A stretch of DNA of 64,000 bases from Streptomyces sp. NBC_00461 (GCF_036013935.1 NZ_CP107902.1:8589001-8653000), one strand, 5' to 3'; shown: positions 17,888 to 26,494, counted from the first letter of the stretch. Numbers and translations are program-made. The notes: generated by a model from the letters alone, not told the origin.

Positions 17888-18541
17888 GTGCTGACGCTCG
17901 ACTCGGCGCTGGAGGAACGTACCCAGCCGTTCCAGCTCTTCCGCGGCCGTGACCTGCTCGACGACGGGCAACTGAAGGAGTTGCTCGCCACCATGCCGAC
18001 CGCCGACGTCGCGAAGATCGCGGTCGAGGACCCGAAGCACGAGAAGCAGTACCGGATGAACCTCGTGGACCTCATCGTCCTCGAAAAGGAAGCCCCGGTC
18101 CTCCCTCGGCTGCCCGCGATCTGGCGCGACCTCGTGGAGGACCTGCGCGGCACCGAGTTCACCGCCTGGCTGGAGAAGTCGACCGGGATCGAACTGGCCG
18201 GCCTGCAGCGCAGCATCGGCCTCTACACCCATCGCAACGGCGACTACCTGTCGGTGCACAAGGACAAGCCGACCAAGGCGATCACCGTGATCCTCTACCT
18301 GAACCGTGACTGGCCCATCGAGGCGGGCGGGCAGTTCCAGATCTTTGCGTCCCCCAAGGCGGGCCCGACGGAGGAGATCAGCCCGGTCGGCGGCCGGCTG
18401 CTTGCCTTCCCGCCCACCGACAAGTCGTGGCACGCGGTCTCGAAGATCGAGCACCCGGAGGGGACCGAGCGGATCACGGTCCAGATCGAGTACTGGCTGA
18501 CCACCGGGCTCGCCGGCTCCGCGTACCGGCCGCAGAACTGA
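17888..18541 (+). CDS. nikI: 2OG-Fe(II)-dependent dioxygenase, NikI
   Basis: A 217-aa prolyl-4-hydroxylase-type oxygenase. Iron ligands are His124 and Asp126 (SVHKDKP) and His182 (SWHAVSK); a 2OG-binding basic residue is likely in the final strand near ERITVQIEYW. It is thought to take part in oxidative processing of the octosyl acid nucleoside to the aminohexuronic acid, after NikO/NikJ and a cryptic 2'-phosphorylation. AAGGAGG is 7 nt before GTG 17888; GTG 17885 is the in-frame alternative. First gene of the nikI-O operon. Confidence 0.85.
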   Translation: MLTLDSALEERTQPFQLFRGRDLLDDGQLKELLATMPTADVAKIAVEDPKHEKQYRMNLVDLIVLEKEAPVLPRLPAIWRDLVEDLRGTEFTAWLEKSTGIELAGLQRSIGLYTHRNGDYLSVHKDKPTKAITVILYLNRDWPIEAGGQFQIFASPKAGPTEEISPVGGRLLAFPPTDKSWHAVSKIEHPEGTERITVQIEYWLTTGLAGSAYRPQN

Positions 18542-18588
18542 CCGTCCGGCGCCCGGCGCCCACCGTGCCGGAACCGAAAGGACCCCCC

Positions 18589-19953
18589 ATGGGAAAGATC
18601 GTGGACGAGCCCGGGAAGATCCTCGTGATCTGGCCCCCGCAGGTGCTCAGCTACTTCAACGCGGGGCACCACCTCGCGCTCTACCAGGTCGCCGGTCACC
18701 TGCGCGCCGCCTACCCGGGTGCCCAGGTCACCGCGATCGACGCCAGCGTCGAGCGGCTGACGTGGAAGGACCTCGGCAGCAGGCTCTTCCAGGAGCGGTA
18801 CGACGTGATCGCCGTGATGAACGAGTTCGACGGCATCGACGGATTCCGCCGGTTCGTCTCCTACGCGCGGGCTCTGGACCCGGACGCCCCGATCGTCACG
18901 TTCGGCCGGCTGTCCGGGGTCAACCCCCGTTTCTTCGAGCGCTTCGACATCGACGCGATCGTGGAGAACGGCGACTTCGAGACCGGCGTCGGCGCCGCGA
19001 TCGAGACCTTCCGCGGCCGTGCGGCCGACGCGGCGGGGGTGCACCTGCGACGCGACGGCTCCTGGGCCGCCCCGAAGCGCCGCGGTGATCTGCTCCCGGC
19101 GGAGGACTGGTACCTGCCGACGCCCGACGAGATCCCGTACGCGCACTACGACGCCCTCTACTTCGACGACGCGAACAAGTTCTGCGGCATCCCGCGCCGC
19201 CGCGAACTGGTCGTACCGGCGGCTCGCGGGTGCCCGGTCGGCTGCTCCTACTGCGAGGTGCCGCTGATCTACACGCGGAAGGAACGGCGGCTCACGGTCG
19301 AGCGGACGCTCCAGTACATCGATGAGTCGTTCGCCGCGGCGCCGTTCGAATACGTGGCGTTCTACGCGCCGACCTTCACGCTGGACAAGAAGTGGATGGA
19401 GGAGCTCTGCCGGGAGCTGACCGGCCGGGGGTCCCCGTACCCGTGGAAGTGCGCGACGACGATCCACCACCTCAGCGAGGGGATGATCCGGTCGATGGGG
19501 GCGGCCGGCTGCGTCCGGATCAGCGTCGGTCTGGAGACGCTCGACCCAAAGGAAGGCGCGTTGCTGCCCCGTCCGAAGCAGAAGTCCGCGACGGACCTCG
19601 ACCGGCTCTCGGCCTGGTGCAGGGAATCGGGCATCGAGCTGAACTGCTTCGTCATCGTCGGGCTGCCCGGCACCACGATCGAGGGTGCCGAGCGGACCAT
19701 CGAGGCCGTCCAGGAGCGCGGCGGCCGGGCCCGGCCGACCGTGTACGCCCCCTGGGAACTCGCGGGCCCCGACCTCCTCGACCACGAGATGGCCGCGTTC
19801 AACCGGCAGTTGTTCGTGCCGGGCACCCACGCGCTGACCGACGACGAGCTGGCCCGCGGCTACGACATCGTCTTCGGCAGCCAGCCGGACGTCACGCAGG
19901 TGTTCGAGAACATCCCCGCCCGCGCCGCCGGCCCGGCCCTGCGCCCGGTATGA
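18589..19953 (+). CDS. nikJ: Radical SAM octosyl acid synthase, NikJ
   Basis: A 454-aa radical SAM enzyme. The [4Fe-4S] ligands are Cys215, Cys219 and Cys222 in RGCPVGCSYCEVP, the standard CxxxCxxC. Residues 1-145 form a Rossmann-like domain resembling B12-binding domains but without the D-x-H-x-x-G ligand motif, so cobalamin binding is doubtful. NikJ/PolH homologues convert 3'-enolpyruvyl-UMP to octosyl acid 5'-phosphate by radical cyclisation. AAAGGA lies 7 nt before the ATG. The end overlaps nikK by 4 nt. Confidence 0.92.
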   Translation: MGKIVDEPGKILVIWPPQVLSYFNAGHHLALYQVAGHLRAAYPGAQVTAIDASVERLTWKDLGSRLFQERYDVIAVMNEFDGIDGFRRFVSYARALDPDAPIVTFGRLSGVNPRFFERFDIDAIVENGDFETGVGAAIETFRGRAADAAGVHLRRDGSWAAPKRRGDLLPAEDWYLPTPDEIPYAHYDALYFDDANKFCGIPRRRELVVPAARGCPVGCSYCEVPLIYTRKERRLTVERTLQYIDESFAAAPFEYVAFYAPTFTLDKKWMEELCRELTGRGSPYPWKCATTIHHLSEGMIRSMGAAGCVRISVGLETLDPKEGALLPRPKQKSATDLDRLSAWCRESGIELNCFVIVGLPGTTIEGAERTIEAVQERGGRARPTVYAPWELAGPDLLDHEMAAFNRQLFVPGTHALTDDELARGYDIVFGSQPDVTQVFENIPARAAGPALRPV

Positions 19954-21074
19954 GGGACGAGACGCTCGTGACGGCGCGGGAAGGAACGGGCTCCCCCTTC
20001 CTGCGGGAGAGCGCCGGCCGGTTCCGCAACCGGCGTGTCCGGGTCCCCGACGAGATCAACCTCAAGAACTGCGGGCTGCTCGACAGCCGGGCGGCGGAGG
20101 TGCACCGGGCCACGCTGGCCGAGTTCGATCCGGACGACGTGCTGACCTACCCCATCCTGGGGCCGGTCTACGGGATGCTGGCCGACCGGTTCGGGGTCGA
20201 CGTCGACTCCCTCGTCCTCACCGCGGGCAGCGATCCCGGGCTGAACCTGCTGACCCGGGCGTTCCCGGAGGTGTCGCGGATCGTCCTGCACCAGCCGAAC
20301 TTCGACGGCTGGGCGAAGTTCGCGGCGATCTCGGGCTGCGTCCTCGACCCGGTCGCCCCGGACCCGGGGACGGGGCTGTTCGACCTCCGTGACCTGGCGC
20401 GGCGGCTGCGGGCGGGAGCGCCGGCGTTCGTCGTCGTCACCACCCCGCACAGCTTCACCGGGCAGGTGCACGGGGCACAGGAGCTGGCCGATCTGGCGGA
20501 CGCCGTGGCGGAGCACGGCAGTCTCCTGGTCGTGGACACCGCCTACCTGGCGTTCACCGAGGGCGGCGAGGAGCTGGTGCGCGGGCTCGCCGGTCTGCGG
20601 CACGTCGTCCGCGTCAACACGTTCTCCAAATGCTACGGCCTGTCGGGCGCCCGGATCGCGGTGACGGTCGCGCACCCGGCGACCGCCCGCCACCTGTTCG
20701 ACCTGGACCCGGAGGGCTCGGTCTCCGCTCTGGCGGTCGCGCTGTTGCGGCGGTCGCTGGAGGAGCAGGCCGTCTTCACCGGGATCTGGGCCGATGTCCG
20801 GCGGCTGCGGGAGCGGTTCGCGGCCGAGATCGAGCGCGCGGTGCCCGGTTGGCACCCCCGGCCGAGCGGCGGGAACTTCGTGACCTGGGACGTCCCCGGC
20901 CCGGAGGCCGCCGAGGCCGCGAGCCGGCACCTCCTGGAGCGGGGGATCGTCGTACGGGACCTGTCGGGCGCGCCGGGGCTGCCGGCCGCCGTACGTATCG
21001 CGGTCGCGAACGAGGCCGTCGTCCGTCAGGTCGTCGCCGCCCTGAGTGACCGGTACCGCGAAGGGGTGGCATGA
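19950..21074 (+). CDS. nikK: Aminotransferase, NikK
   Basis: A 374-aa fold-type I aminotransferase of the HisC-like branch. The PLP lysine is in NTFSKCYGLSGARIAV (Lys227) and the pyridine-nitrogen aspartate is in LLVVDTAYLAF. It should add the amino group that gives the 5'-aminohexuronic acid. Unlike NikT it has no carrier domain. Overlaps nikJ and nikL by 4 nt each, so the whole block is one transcript. Confidence 0.9.
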   Translation: MRDETLVTAREGTGSPFLRESAGRFRNRRVRVPDEINLKNCGLLDSRAAEVHRATLAEFDPDDVLTYPILGPVYGMLADRFGVDVDSLVLTAGSDPGLNLLTRAFPEVSRIVLHQPNFDGWAKFAAISGCVLDPVAPDPGTGLFDLRDLARRLRAGAPAFVVVTTPHSFTGQVHGAQELADLADAVAEHGSLLVVDTAYLAFTEGGEELVRGLAGLRHVVRVNTFSKCYGLSGARIAVTVAHPATARHLFDLDPEGSVSALAVALLRRSLEEQAVFTGIWADVRRLRERFAAEIERAVPGWHPRPSGGNFVTWDVPGPEAAEAASRHLLERGIVVRDLSGAPGLPAAVRIAVANEAVVRQVVAALSDRYREGVA

Positions 21075-21805
21075 ACACCCGGAGGATCATGGTCCCGGGC
21101 CTGCCCAACGTGCGCGACCTGGGCGGGCTGCGCGGTCCCGGCGGGGGGTACCTGCGGCGGGGACTCCTCGTCCGGGGGCCGGCGCCGTCACCGGAGACGG
21201 CGCCGGCGCTCGGCGGCCTGGGCATCCGGACCATCGTCGACCTGCGCCTGGAGGACGAACGCCGGCAGTACCGGGGGCCCGAGTGCACCGGCGCGAGGGT
21301 GCTGCCCCGGCCCGTGGCCGGCGACATGAGCCGCATCCGGGGCAACGTGCGGCCCCTGCCCAGCGACTACCTCGCGAACTACCGCGACATGCTGGCCAGG
21401 GCGGCGCCGGTCGCAGCGGAGATCGTGGACCTGCTCGCCGACGGGGCGGAGGTCCCCGTCTACATCTGCTGCGCGATGGGCAAGGACCGCACCGGCGTCG
21501 TCAGCGCCTTGGTCCTGCGGGCGCTCGGGGTGCGGACGGCGGACGTCGCCCGGGACTACGCCCTGACCGCCCGCGCCTACCGCGCCCTGCGCAGCGGTGA
21601 CGCCCGCCCGGGCTGGACCCGCGAGGACACCCTCGCGCAGCTGCGGCTGCGGACCTCCACGCCGGCGGCGACGATGCGCTCACTGATCGCCGGGATCGAA
21701 TCCGAACACGGCAGCGTCGCCCAGCTGCTCAGACTCCACGGCCTCCGGGAGGAGACCCGGCTGCGCACGGTCGCCGGCGCGTTCACCCACCCTGTCCACC
21801 TGTAA
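21071..21805 (+). CDS. nikL: Tyrosine-phosphatase-like phosphatase, NikL
   Basis: A 244-aa member of the Tyr phosphatase superfamily (PF13350 type). The P-loop ICCAMGKDRTGVVSALVL carries nucleophile Cys134 and Arg140 (C-x5-R), and PNVRDLGGL is the family's N-terminal signature. It has no sugar or nucleotide domain, so the substrate is inferred: the phosphate or phosphates on the nucleoside intermediate, including the cryptic 2'-phosphate, which must be removed before NikS coupling. Coupled to nikK by ATGA. Confidence 0.9.
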   Translation: MNTRRIMVPGLPNVRDLGGLRGPGGGYLRRGLLVRGPAPSPETAPALGGLGIRTIVDLRLEDERRQYRGPECTGARVLPRPVAGDMSRIRGNVRPLPSDYLANYRDMLARAAPVAAEIVDLLADGAEVPVYICCAMGKDRTGVVSALVLRALGVRTADVARDYALTARAYRALRSGDARPGWTREDTLAQLRLRTSTPAATMRSLIAGIESEHGSVAQLLRLHGLREETRLRTVAGAFTHPVHL

Positions 21806-21815
21806 GGAAGAAGAC

Positions 21816-22457
21816 GTGTCCCTCGTCGACATCGAGACCATCAGCCGGGCCGAGCTGGAACAGGACCCGTTCGGCCACGCCGTGATCCCCCGCTCGTTCG
21901 TCACGGACGCCGTCGCCGAGAACCTGCGCGGCGAGTTCAGTGACGCCGGCTTCGAGGAGTCCGAGCGCACGGACCTGAACCGGTCCGACAAGCAGTACCG
22001 GATGTTCAACCGCAACCTCGTCACCGCCGGTGCGGTCGACGAGGACCAGGTGCGCACGCTCCCCGCGAACTGGCAGCAGCTCGTCGCGGACGTCGTCTCC
22101 CAGCCCTACCGCGAGGCGCTGTCCGCGCTCAGCGGCGTGGACCTGGAGCGGTGCCTGGTCGAGGCCCGCATGACCCGCTACGCCCGGGGCTGCTGGATCG
22201 AGCCGCACACCGACCGCCCGGACAAGGCGGTGACCCACCTCTTCTACTTCAACGACGGGTGGGACCCGGAGTGGAGCGGTGACCTGCGGCTGCTGCGCAG
22301 CGCCGACATGGACGACTGCGCGAAGCGGGTGGCGCCGACCACTGGGACGTCCGTCGTGCTCGTCCGCTCGGACCGGTCCTGGCACGGCGTCCCGCCGGTC
22401 GCCGACACCTGCCCCGTGGACCGGCGGGCGCTGCTCGTGCACTTCGTCCGCCCGTGA
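21816..22457 (+). CDS. nikM: 2OG-Fe(II)-dependent dioxygenase, NikM
   Basis: A 213-aa 2OG oxygenase, distantly paralogous to NikI and NikH. Iron ligands are His131 and Asp133 (EPHTDRPDK) and His190 (SWHGVPPV). It is expected to catalyse one of the oxidations on the way from octosyl acid to the hexuronic nucleoside. The division of labour between NikI and NikM cannot be read from sequence. GTG start with GGAAGAAG about 4-5 nt upstream; overlaps nikN by 4 nt. Confidence 0.88.
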   Translation: MSLVDIETISRAELEQDPFGHAVIPRSFVTDAVAENLRGEFSDAGFEESERTDLNRSDKQYRMFNRNLVTAGAVDEDQVRTLPANWQQLVADVVSQPYREALSALSGVDLERCLVEARMTRYARGCWIEPHTDRPDKAVTHLFYFNDGWDPEWSGDLRLLRSADMDDCAKRVAPTTGTSVVLVRSDRSWHGVPPVADTCPVDRRALLVHFVRP

Positions 22458-25400
22458 CCCCGTTCCGGATCGGCCGGGGGCGGGAGACGCCCGGGAAGCG
22501 CATCTACCTGGTGGCGCTGACCGTCGACTGCGTGGGCAACGGCCTGTGGACGCCGGTCGCGCTGATCTTCTTCACCCGGGCGCAGCACCTCCCCCTGGCG
22601 CACGTCGGTGCTGCGCTGACGGTCGGCGGGCTCCTCGGCCTGCTGGCGGGACCGGTGAACGGCCTGCTGGTGGACCGGTGGGGTCCGGCGAACGGGGCGG
22701 CCCTGAGCTACGCCGTGCGCACCGGGGCGTTCGCGCTGTTCCCCTTCGTCTCCGCCACGTGGCAGGTCGGCGCGCTCGCCGTCGTCGCGGCCGCCGCGGA
22801 CCGGCTGTTCTGGACGGCCAGCACACCGCTGCTGGCCCGGCTGGTCCCGGCCGAGGCGCTCCTCGGCGTGCTGAGCACGGCGAGCGTGCTGAAAGTCAGC
22901 GGGTGGGCGGCGGGCGGCGCGATCGGCGCGACCGCCGGGGGCCTGCTGATCGACAGCGGTACGGGACTGCACCTGGTCGCCTACGCCAACGGCCTCACCT
23001 ACGCGGCGGCCATGGTCCTGGTGCTCACGGTGCGTCGGCACGTCCGGCCCTCCTCCGCGGCCGAGCCTCCGGCCGACGGGGGGGCGTGGCGGTGGCGCGA
23101 CCTGCGTGACGACCCCGGCTTCCTGCGGCTGTGCCTGCTGACGCTGTTGCTGGCGTTCGTCTCCGACTGTCTGACGGCGATGCTCCCGGTGGTCGTCATC
23201 GTGGTGCTCGGGCAGCCGTCGTGGGTGCCCGGGGTGGTGATCGCCGTCGCCTGCGTGTCGATGGCCGTGGCCCGGCGCCCCGCGGTCGCCTACGCGCGGC
23301 GTGTCCCCGCCCCGCGGGTGCTGCGCCTGGCGTGCTGCTTCCTCACCCTCGCGGTCCTCGTCATGGCGCCGTCCGGCTGGGCGGGGCCGGCCACCACCGC
23401 GGTCGTCCTGTGCGCGGCGCTGATCGGCACGCTCGGCGACGCGCTGTTCGCCCCGGTCGTCACCACGACGGCGAACGCCGCCGCGCCGCCCGGTCTGGAG
23501 GGCCGCTACAACGCGACCTTCCAGACGTCCTTCGGGATCGCGGGCGCAGTCGCCCCGGCGGCCGGGACGGCGCTGCTGGCCCACGGGAACACCGTCCTGT
23601 GGCTCGGCTTGGCCGTCGTCTGCGCGGGGACGGCCCTGTCGGTCGGGTTCCTCACGCGGCCCCCCCGGCCGGTAGCGGCGCCCGCACCCGCGCCGCTGCG
23701 GCGGATCGTCGTCGGCGGGATCTCCGGCGCGGGCAAGACCACGCTGGCCGCCGCCCTCGCCGGGGCGCTGGACATCCGGCACATCGAGATGGACGCGCTC
23801 TACCACGGGCCCGGGTGGACCCACCGGGCGGAGTTCGCGGACGACGTGGAGCGCGCCACGCGAACACCGGCGTGGATCTGCGACGCCCAGTACCACTGGG
23901 TCGTCGGCGACCTGCTCGGCGAGCGCGCCGACACGTTCGTCTGGCTCGACCTGCCCCGCCGGACCGTCATGAACCGCGTGCTGCGGCGCTCGGTGGTCCG
24001 GGCCGCCACCGGCCGCGAGCTGTGGCACGGCAACCGGGAGACCTGGCGGTCGATGCTGCGCAACCCGCGCCACCCGCTGCGCTGGGCCTGGTCCCAGCAC
24101 GCCACCCGGCGGGCCGAGACGGCCGCTTTCCTCCGCCTGCACCCCGGCCTCGCCGTCGTCCACCTGACCAGTGCGAGTCAAGCGCGGCAGTGGCTGCGTT
24201 CGATCGAGCACCGGCCCCTTTCACCCGCCCCGTCACCACTCAGCGCAGGAGGTACCCCCATGCAGGACCGTCGGCGAGAACCAGCTCCCCCGGGCGAGCC
24301 GCTGCTGGAGATCCACGGCGGGAGCCGGCTCTCCGGGTCCGTCCGCACCTCCGGGTTCAAGCACTCCCTGGTCACCACGGTGGCCGCCGCGGCCACCGCG
24401 AGCGCGCCGGTGCGCATCGGAAACTGCCCGGACATCGTCGAGACGACGGTGCTGGGCGAGATCTTCCGCGCGGCGGGCGCGCACGCGCACTACGACGGGC
24501 CGGCCGAGACGTTCACCGTCGACGCGTCCGCCTGGGACCGCGCGGAGCTGCCGGCCGATCTCGTCGGCCGCATCCACGGCTCGCTCTACTTGCTGCCCGC
24601 CCTCGTCTCGCGCAACGGCGTGGCCCGGCTGCCCGCGAGCGGCGGCTGCACGATCGGCGAAGGCCCGCGCGGCAGGCCAGTCGAGCACATGCTGGACGTG
24701 ATGGGGCGGTTCGGGGTCACCACCCGGCTGACGGCGGACGGCTCCGTGGACCTCACCGCGCAGCGGCTCACGCCGTGCACCATCGACATGCTCGACTACA
24801 CGCGCAACAAGGCGCTCATGAGCGGGCCCTGCTACAGCGGTGCGGTCAAGACCGCGCTGCTGATGGGCGCGGTCACACAGGGGACGACCACGCTGCACCA
24901 CCCGTACCTCAAGCCCGACGTGACCGACATGGTCACCGTGCTCCGTGACCTCGGCGCCGACATCGAGTTCGCCGGGCCCGAGACGTGGGTGGTCCACGGG
25001 CGGGGCCCGCAGGCGCTGGACCGGCCCGCCGACGTCACGCTGATCCCCGACCTGATCGAGGTGGTCACCTGGATCTGCGCCGGCGTCCTGCTGGCGGACG
25101 AGCCGCTGCGGATCACCGGCCCGGGCATCGACCGCGCGGTCCACGCGCTCGCGCCCGAGTTCGACCTGCTGGACCGCATGGGGGTGCGCGTCGACGTCGG
25201 CGCCGACGAGGTGACCGCGCACCCGCTGGCGAAGCCGTTGCGGCCGGTGGAGTTCACCGCCATGTCGCGCGGCGTGTTCAGCGACAGCCAGCCCTTCCTG
25301 GCCCTGCTGGCGGCGTACGCCGAAGGCCCCACCCACATCAGGGAGGCCGTCTGGGAGCACCGCTTCGGCTTCGCCCCGGAGCTGGAGGCGCTCGGCATGC

Positions 25401-25681
25401 GGACGGCGGTCGACGACACGGTCCTGCGCGTCGACGGCCCCTGCCCGCCGTACCGGCCCGGCACCGACCTCCACGCCACCGACCTGCGCGCCGCCGCGGT
25501 CCTGCTGCTCGCGGCGCTCGCGGTACCGGGCCGGACCACGCTGCGCAACCACCACCACCTGGCCCGCGGTTACCGCGACCTGGTCGAGGACCTGGTGAAG
25601 CTGGGCGCCGACATCCGGCACACGACGGCGCCGGACGTCCGGCCGAAGCTCACGGCGGGGGCCGGTGCGGACCCGGCCTGA
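22454..25681 (+). CDS. nikN: MFS transporter-P-loop kinase frame, NikN, open in frame through NikO
   Basis: One uninterrupted 1075-codon frame. Residues 1-410 are a 10-12 segment major-facilitator transporter, candidate nikkomycin exporter and self-resistance protein. Residues 417-578 are a small P-loop kinase (FlaR/adenylate-kinase-like) with Walker A GGISGAGKTTLA at about 421 and an R-rich lid; it is a candidate for the cryptic phosphorylation of the nucleoside. A 25-residue Pro/Ser linker then leads into the enolpyruvyl transferase (603-1075), which also has its own ribosome site and start (see nikO). The gene may make a three-domain protein, or NikN may be read through because no stop precedes nikO. 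It begins with GTG overlapping the nikM stop. Confidence 0.82.
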   Translation: MTPFRIGRGRETPGKRIYLVALTVDCVGNGLWTPVALIFFTRAQHLPLAHVGAALTVGGLLGLLAGPVNGLLVDRWGPANGAALSYAVRTGAFALFPFVSATWQVGALAVVAAAADRLFWTASTPLLARLVPAEALLGVLSTASVLKVSGWAAGGAIGATAGGLLIDSGTGLHLVAYANGLTYAAAMVLVLTVRRHVRPSSAAEPPADGGAWRWRDLRDDPGFLRLCLLTLLLAFVSDCLTAMLPVVVIVVLGQPSWVPGVVIAVACVSMAVARRPAVAYARRVPAPRVLRLACCFLTLAVLVMAPSGWAGPATTAVVLCAALIGTLGDALFAPVVTTTANAAAPPGLEGRYNATFQTSFGIAGAVAPAAGTALLAHGNTVLWLGLAVVCAGTALSVGFLTRPPRPVAAPAPAPLRRIVVGGISGAGKTTLAAALAGALDIRHIEMDALYHGPGWTHRAEFADDVERATRTPAWICDAQYHWVVGDLLGERADTFVWLDLPRRTVMNRVLRRSVVRAATGRELWHGNRETWRSMLRNPRHPLRWAWSQHATRRAETAAFLRLHPGLAVVHLTSASQARQWLRSIEHRPLSPAPSPLSAGGTPMQDRRREPAPPGEPLLEIHGGSRLSGSVRTSGFKHSLVTTVAAAATASAPVRIGNCPDIVETTVLGEIFRAAGAHAHYDGPAETFTVDASAWDRAELPADLVGRIHGSLYLLPALVSRNGVARLPASGGCTIGEGPRGRPVEHMLDVMGRFGVTTRLTADGSVDLTAQRLTPCTIDMLDYTRNKALMSGPCYSGAVKTALLMGAVTQGTTTLHHPYLKPDVTDMVTVLRDLGADIEFAGPETWVVHGRGPQALDRPADVTLIPDLIEVVTWICAGVLLADEPLRITGPGIDRAVHALAPEFDLLDRMGVRVDVGADEVTAHPLAKPLRPVEFTAMSRGVFSDSQPFLALLAAYAEGPTHIREAVWEHRFGFAPELEALGMRTAVDDTVLRVDGPCPPYRPGTDLHATDLRAAAVLLLAALAVPGRTTLRNHHHLARGYRDLVEDLVKLGADIRHTTAPDVRPKLTAGAGADPA
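24260..25681 (+). CDS. nikO: UMP enolpyruvyl transferase, NikO (MurA family)
   Basis: A 473-aa EPT of the MurA/AroA fold. It has the family pieces GSVRTSGFKHSLVTT near the N-terminus (Lys where MurA has KNA), KTALLMGAV and the repeated inside-out barrel units. Where MurA carries its PEP-binding loop Cys, this protein has SGGCTIGEGPRGRP, so a cysteine is retained in a similar loop. NikO transfers enolpyruvate from PEP to the 3'-OH of UMP, the first committed nucleoside step. AGGAGG sits 8 nt before ATG 24260, which argues for separate initiation even though the nikN frame runs straight in. Confidence 0.9.
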   Translation: MQDRRREPAPPGEPLLEIHGGSRLSGSVRTSGFKHSLVTTVAAAATASAPVRIGNCPDIVETTVLGEIFRAAGAHAHYDGPAETFTVDASAWDRAELPADLVGRIHGSLYLLPALVSRNGVARLPASGGCTIGEGPRGRPVEHMLDVMGRFGVTTRLTADGSVDLTAQRLTPCTIDMLDYTRNKALMSGPCYSGAVKTALLMGAVTQGTTTLHHPYLKPDVTDMVTVLRDLGADIEFAGPETWVVHGRGPQALDRPADVTLIPDLIEVVTWICAGVLLADEPLRITGPGIDRAVHALAPEFDLLDRMGVRVDVGADEVTAHPLAKPLRPVEFTAMSRGVFSDSQPFLALLAAYAEGPTHIREAVWEHRFGFAPELEALGMRTAVDDTVLRVDGPCPPYRPGTDLHATDLRAAAVLLLAALAVPGRTTLRNHHHLARGYRDLVEDLVKLGADIRHTTAPDVRPKLTAGAGADPA

Positions 25682-26174
25682 CGTCCTGAGCCGCGACCGC
25701 GACGGGGCCCTGCTGGAGTAGGGAGGCCCTGGGCGCGCTCGCCACCACCGCCCGTCCGGGCGGGCGCGTCCCAGCCTCATGAGTCCAGGAACAGCTTCCC
25801 CACGTGGCGCCGGGGTCGGGGGGACGTACGCGAGCGCCGACGCACGGTGTTCCGTGTACGGCTCTGGGGACCAGTGTTCGGTGCACGGATCTGCCTCGTA
25901 GCGTCGGCCGTGGTGAAGATCTGTGCCCAGAGCGAAGATGTCGCCCTCGGGGGACGGGTAGCTGTACGGCAGTGTCCGCAGAGGTCCGGCCGGTCCATCC
26001 TGGTCATGGCGTCGACGCGTCTCACGGAGCGTCTGGCATCAGAGCCATGCCCGCGAGTGGGGACCAGTTGGGGACCACACGGTATGCGCGATGGTGCACG
26101 AGGGAGCCTTCCGCTCACCTCCTGCATCATGATTAAGTCTGCTATATCCAGAAAATGGCTTTGACGCTCACTCC

Positions 26175-26215
26175 TGGGGGTCAAGGGGTCGCAGGTTCAA
26201 ATCCTGTCGTCCCGA
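26175..26215 (+). other. tRNA-Pro(GGG)-like 3' fragment, probable att site
   Basis: From TGGGGGTCAA (anticodon loop and 3' strand of the anticodon stem) through T-arm GCAGG-TTCAAAT-CCTGT to acceptor strand CGTCCCG plus discriminator A, the sequence is a canonical tRNA 3' half. The 5' half (expected to begin CGGGACG) is not upstream; the preceding bases do not fold with it. Such orphan 3' ends mark attL/attR of elements that integrate by tyrosine recombinase into tRNA genes. The amino acid assignment rests on the GGG loop and the C-initial acceptor stem. Confidence 0.7.
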
Positions 26216-26231
26216 CGGTGCGAAGGGTCTT

Positions 26232-26249
26232 CGCGGGCGAGAGCCCGCG
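26232..26249 (+). terminator. Terminator-like hairpin after the tRNA fragment
   Basis: Perfect 7-bp stem CGCGGGC/GCCCGCG with GAGA loop, followed by GGGCCCTTTTCG. The position just after the tRNA 3' end is what an intact tRNA gene would have, so the host tRNA terminator seems to have been carried along. Confidence 0.6.
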
Positions 26250-26384
26250 GGGCCCTTTTCGCGTGGCGCGCGGACCACGGACTGCGGGCGGGGGAGTGCC
26301 GACCGCGGACAGGTTCGGCTGGCTCAAGGGCTGCTCGGCAGGGCGACGGCACCGTATCGGCTCCGGTCTCGCTCGGGCCGCAAG

Positions 26385-26450
26385 ATAGTAGGGCGTCCTA
26401 GTATCTGTGCTCCTCCTCACACTGCCAAAAATACTTGGACGTCCTACTAT
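26385..26450. promoter_or_regulatory. Two palindromic operator-like sites upstream of icmF
   Basis: ATAGTAGGGCGTCCTAGTAT at 26385-26404 and ATACTTGGACGTCCTACTAT at 26431-26450 are both imperfect 20-bp palindromes sharing the ATA-x-T-(G)G-x-CGTCCTA core, with centres 46 bp apart. The second is centred on a perfect GGACGTCC. They lie 45-110 bp before the icmF start, an operator position. A TetR- or similar dimeric regulator of acyl-CoA metabolism is the natural reader; none is adjacent. Confidence 0.65.
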
Positions 26451-26494
26451 TTTTCCAAGAGTGCACTCCGATCTGTACCTGGGAAGGCCCCGCC

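Larger units (their letters stand above)
25682..26384. other. Gene-free boundary region right of the nik cluster
   Basis: About 700 bp with no convincing gene. Short frames on both strands (for example 25777-26184 minus, 25847-26164 plus) lack homology and codon bias. The AT content rises near 26110-26165 (ATTAAGTCTGCTATATCCAG), unlike the neighbouring genes, then gives way to a tRNA 3' fragment. The GGGGACCA motif occurs twice around 26060-26080. This looks like the end of an integrated element whose integrase has decayed or lies at the other end. Confidence 0.5.

Noticed and set aside
25777..26184. Possible integrase remnant next to the tRNA fragment
   Set aside because: No tyrosine-recombinase R-H-R-Y residues or helices can be seen in either strand; only the position is suggestive.
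26155..26388. 77-codon frame across the tRNA fragment
   Set aside because: It is the commonly seen spurious frame through a tRNA T-arm (GVAGSNPVVPT).
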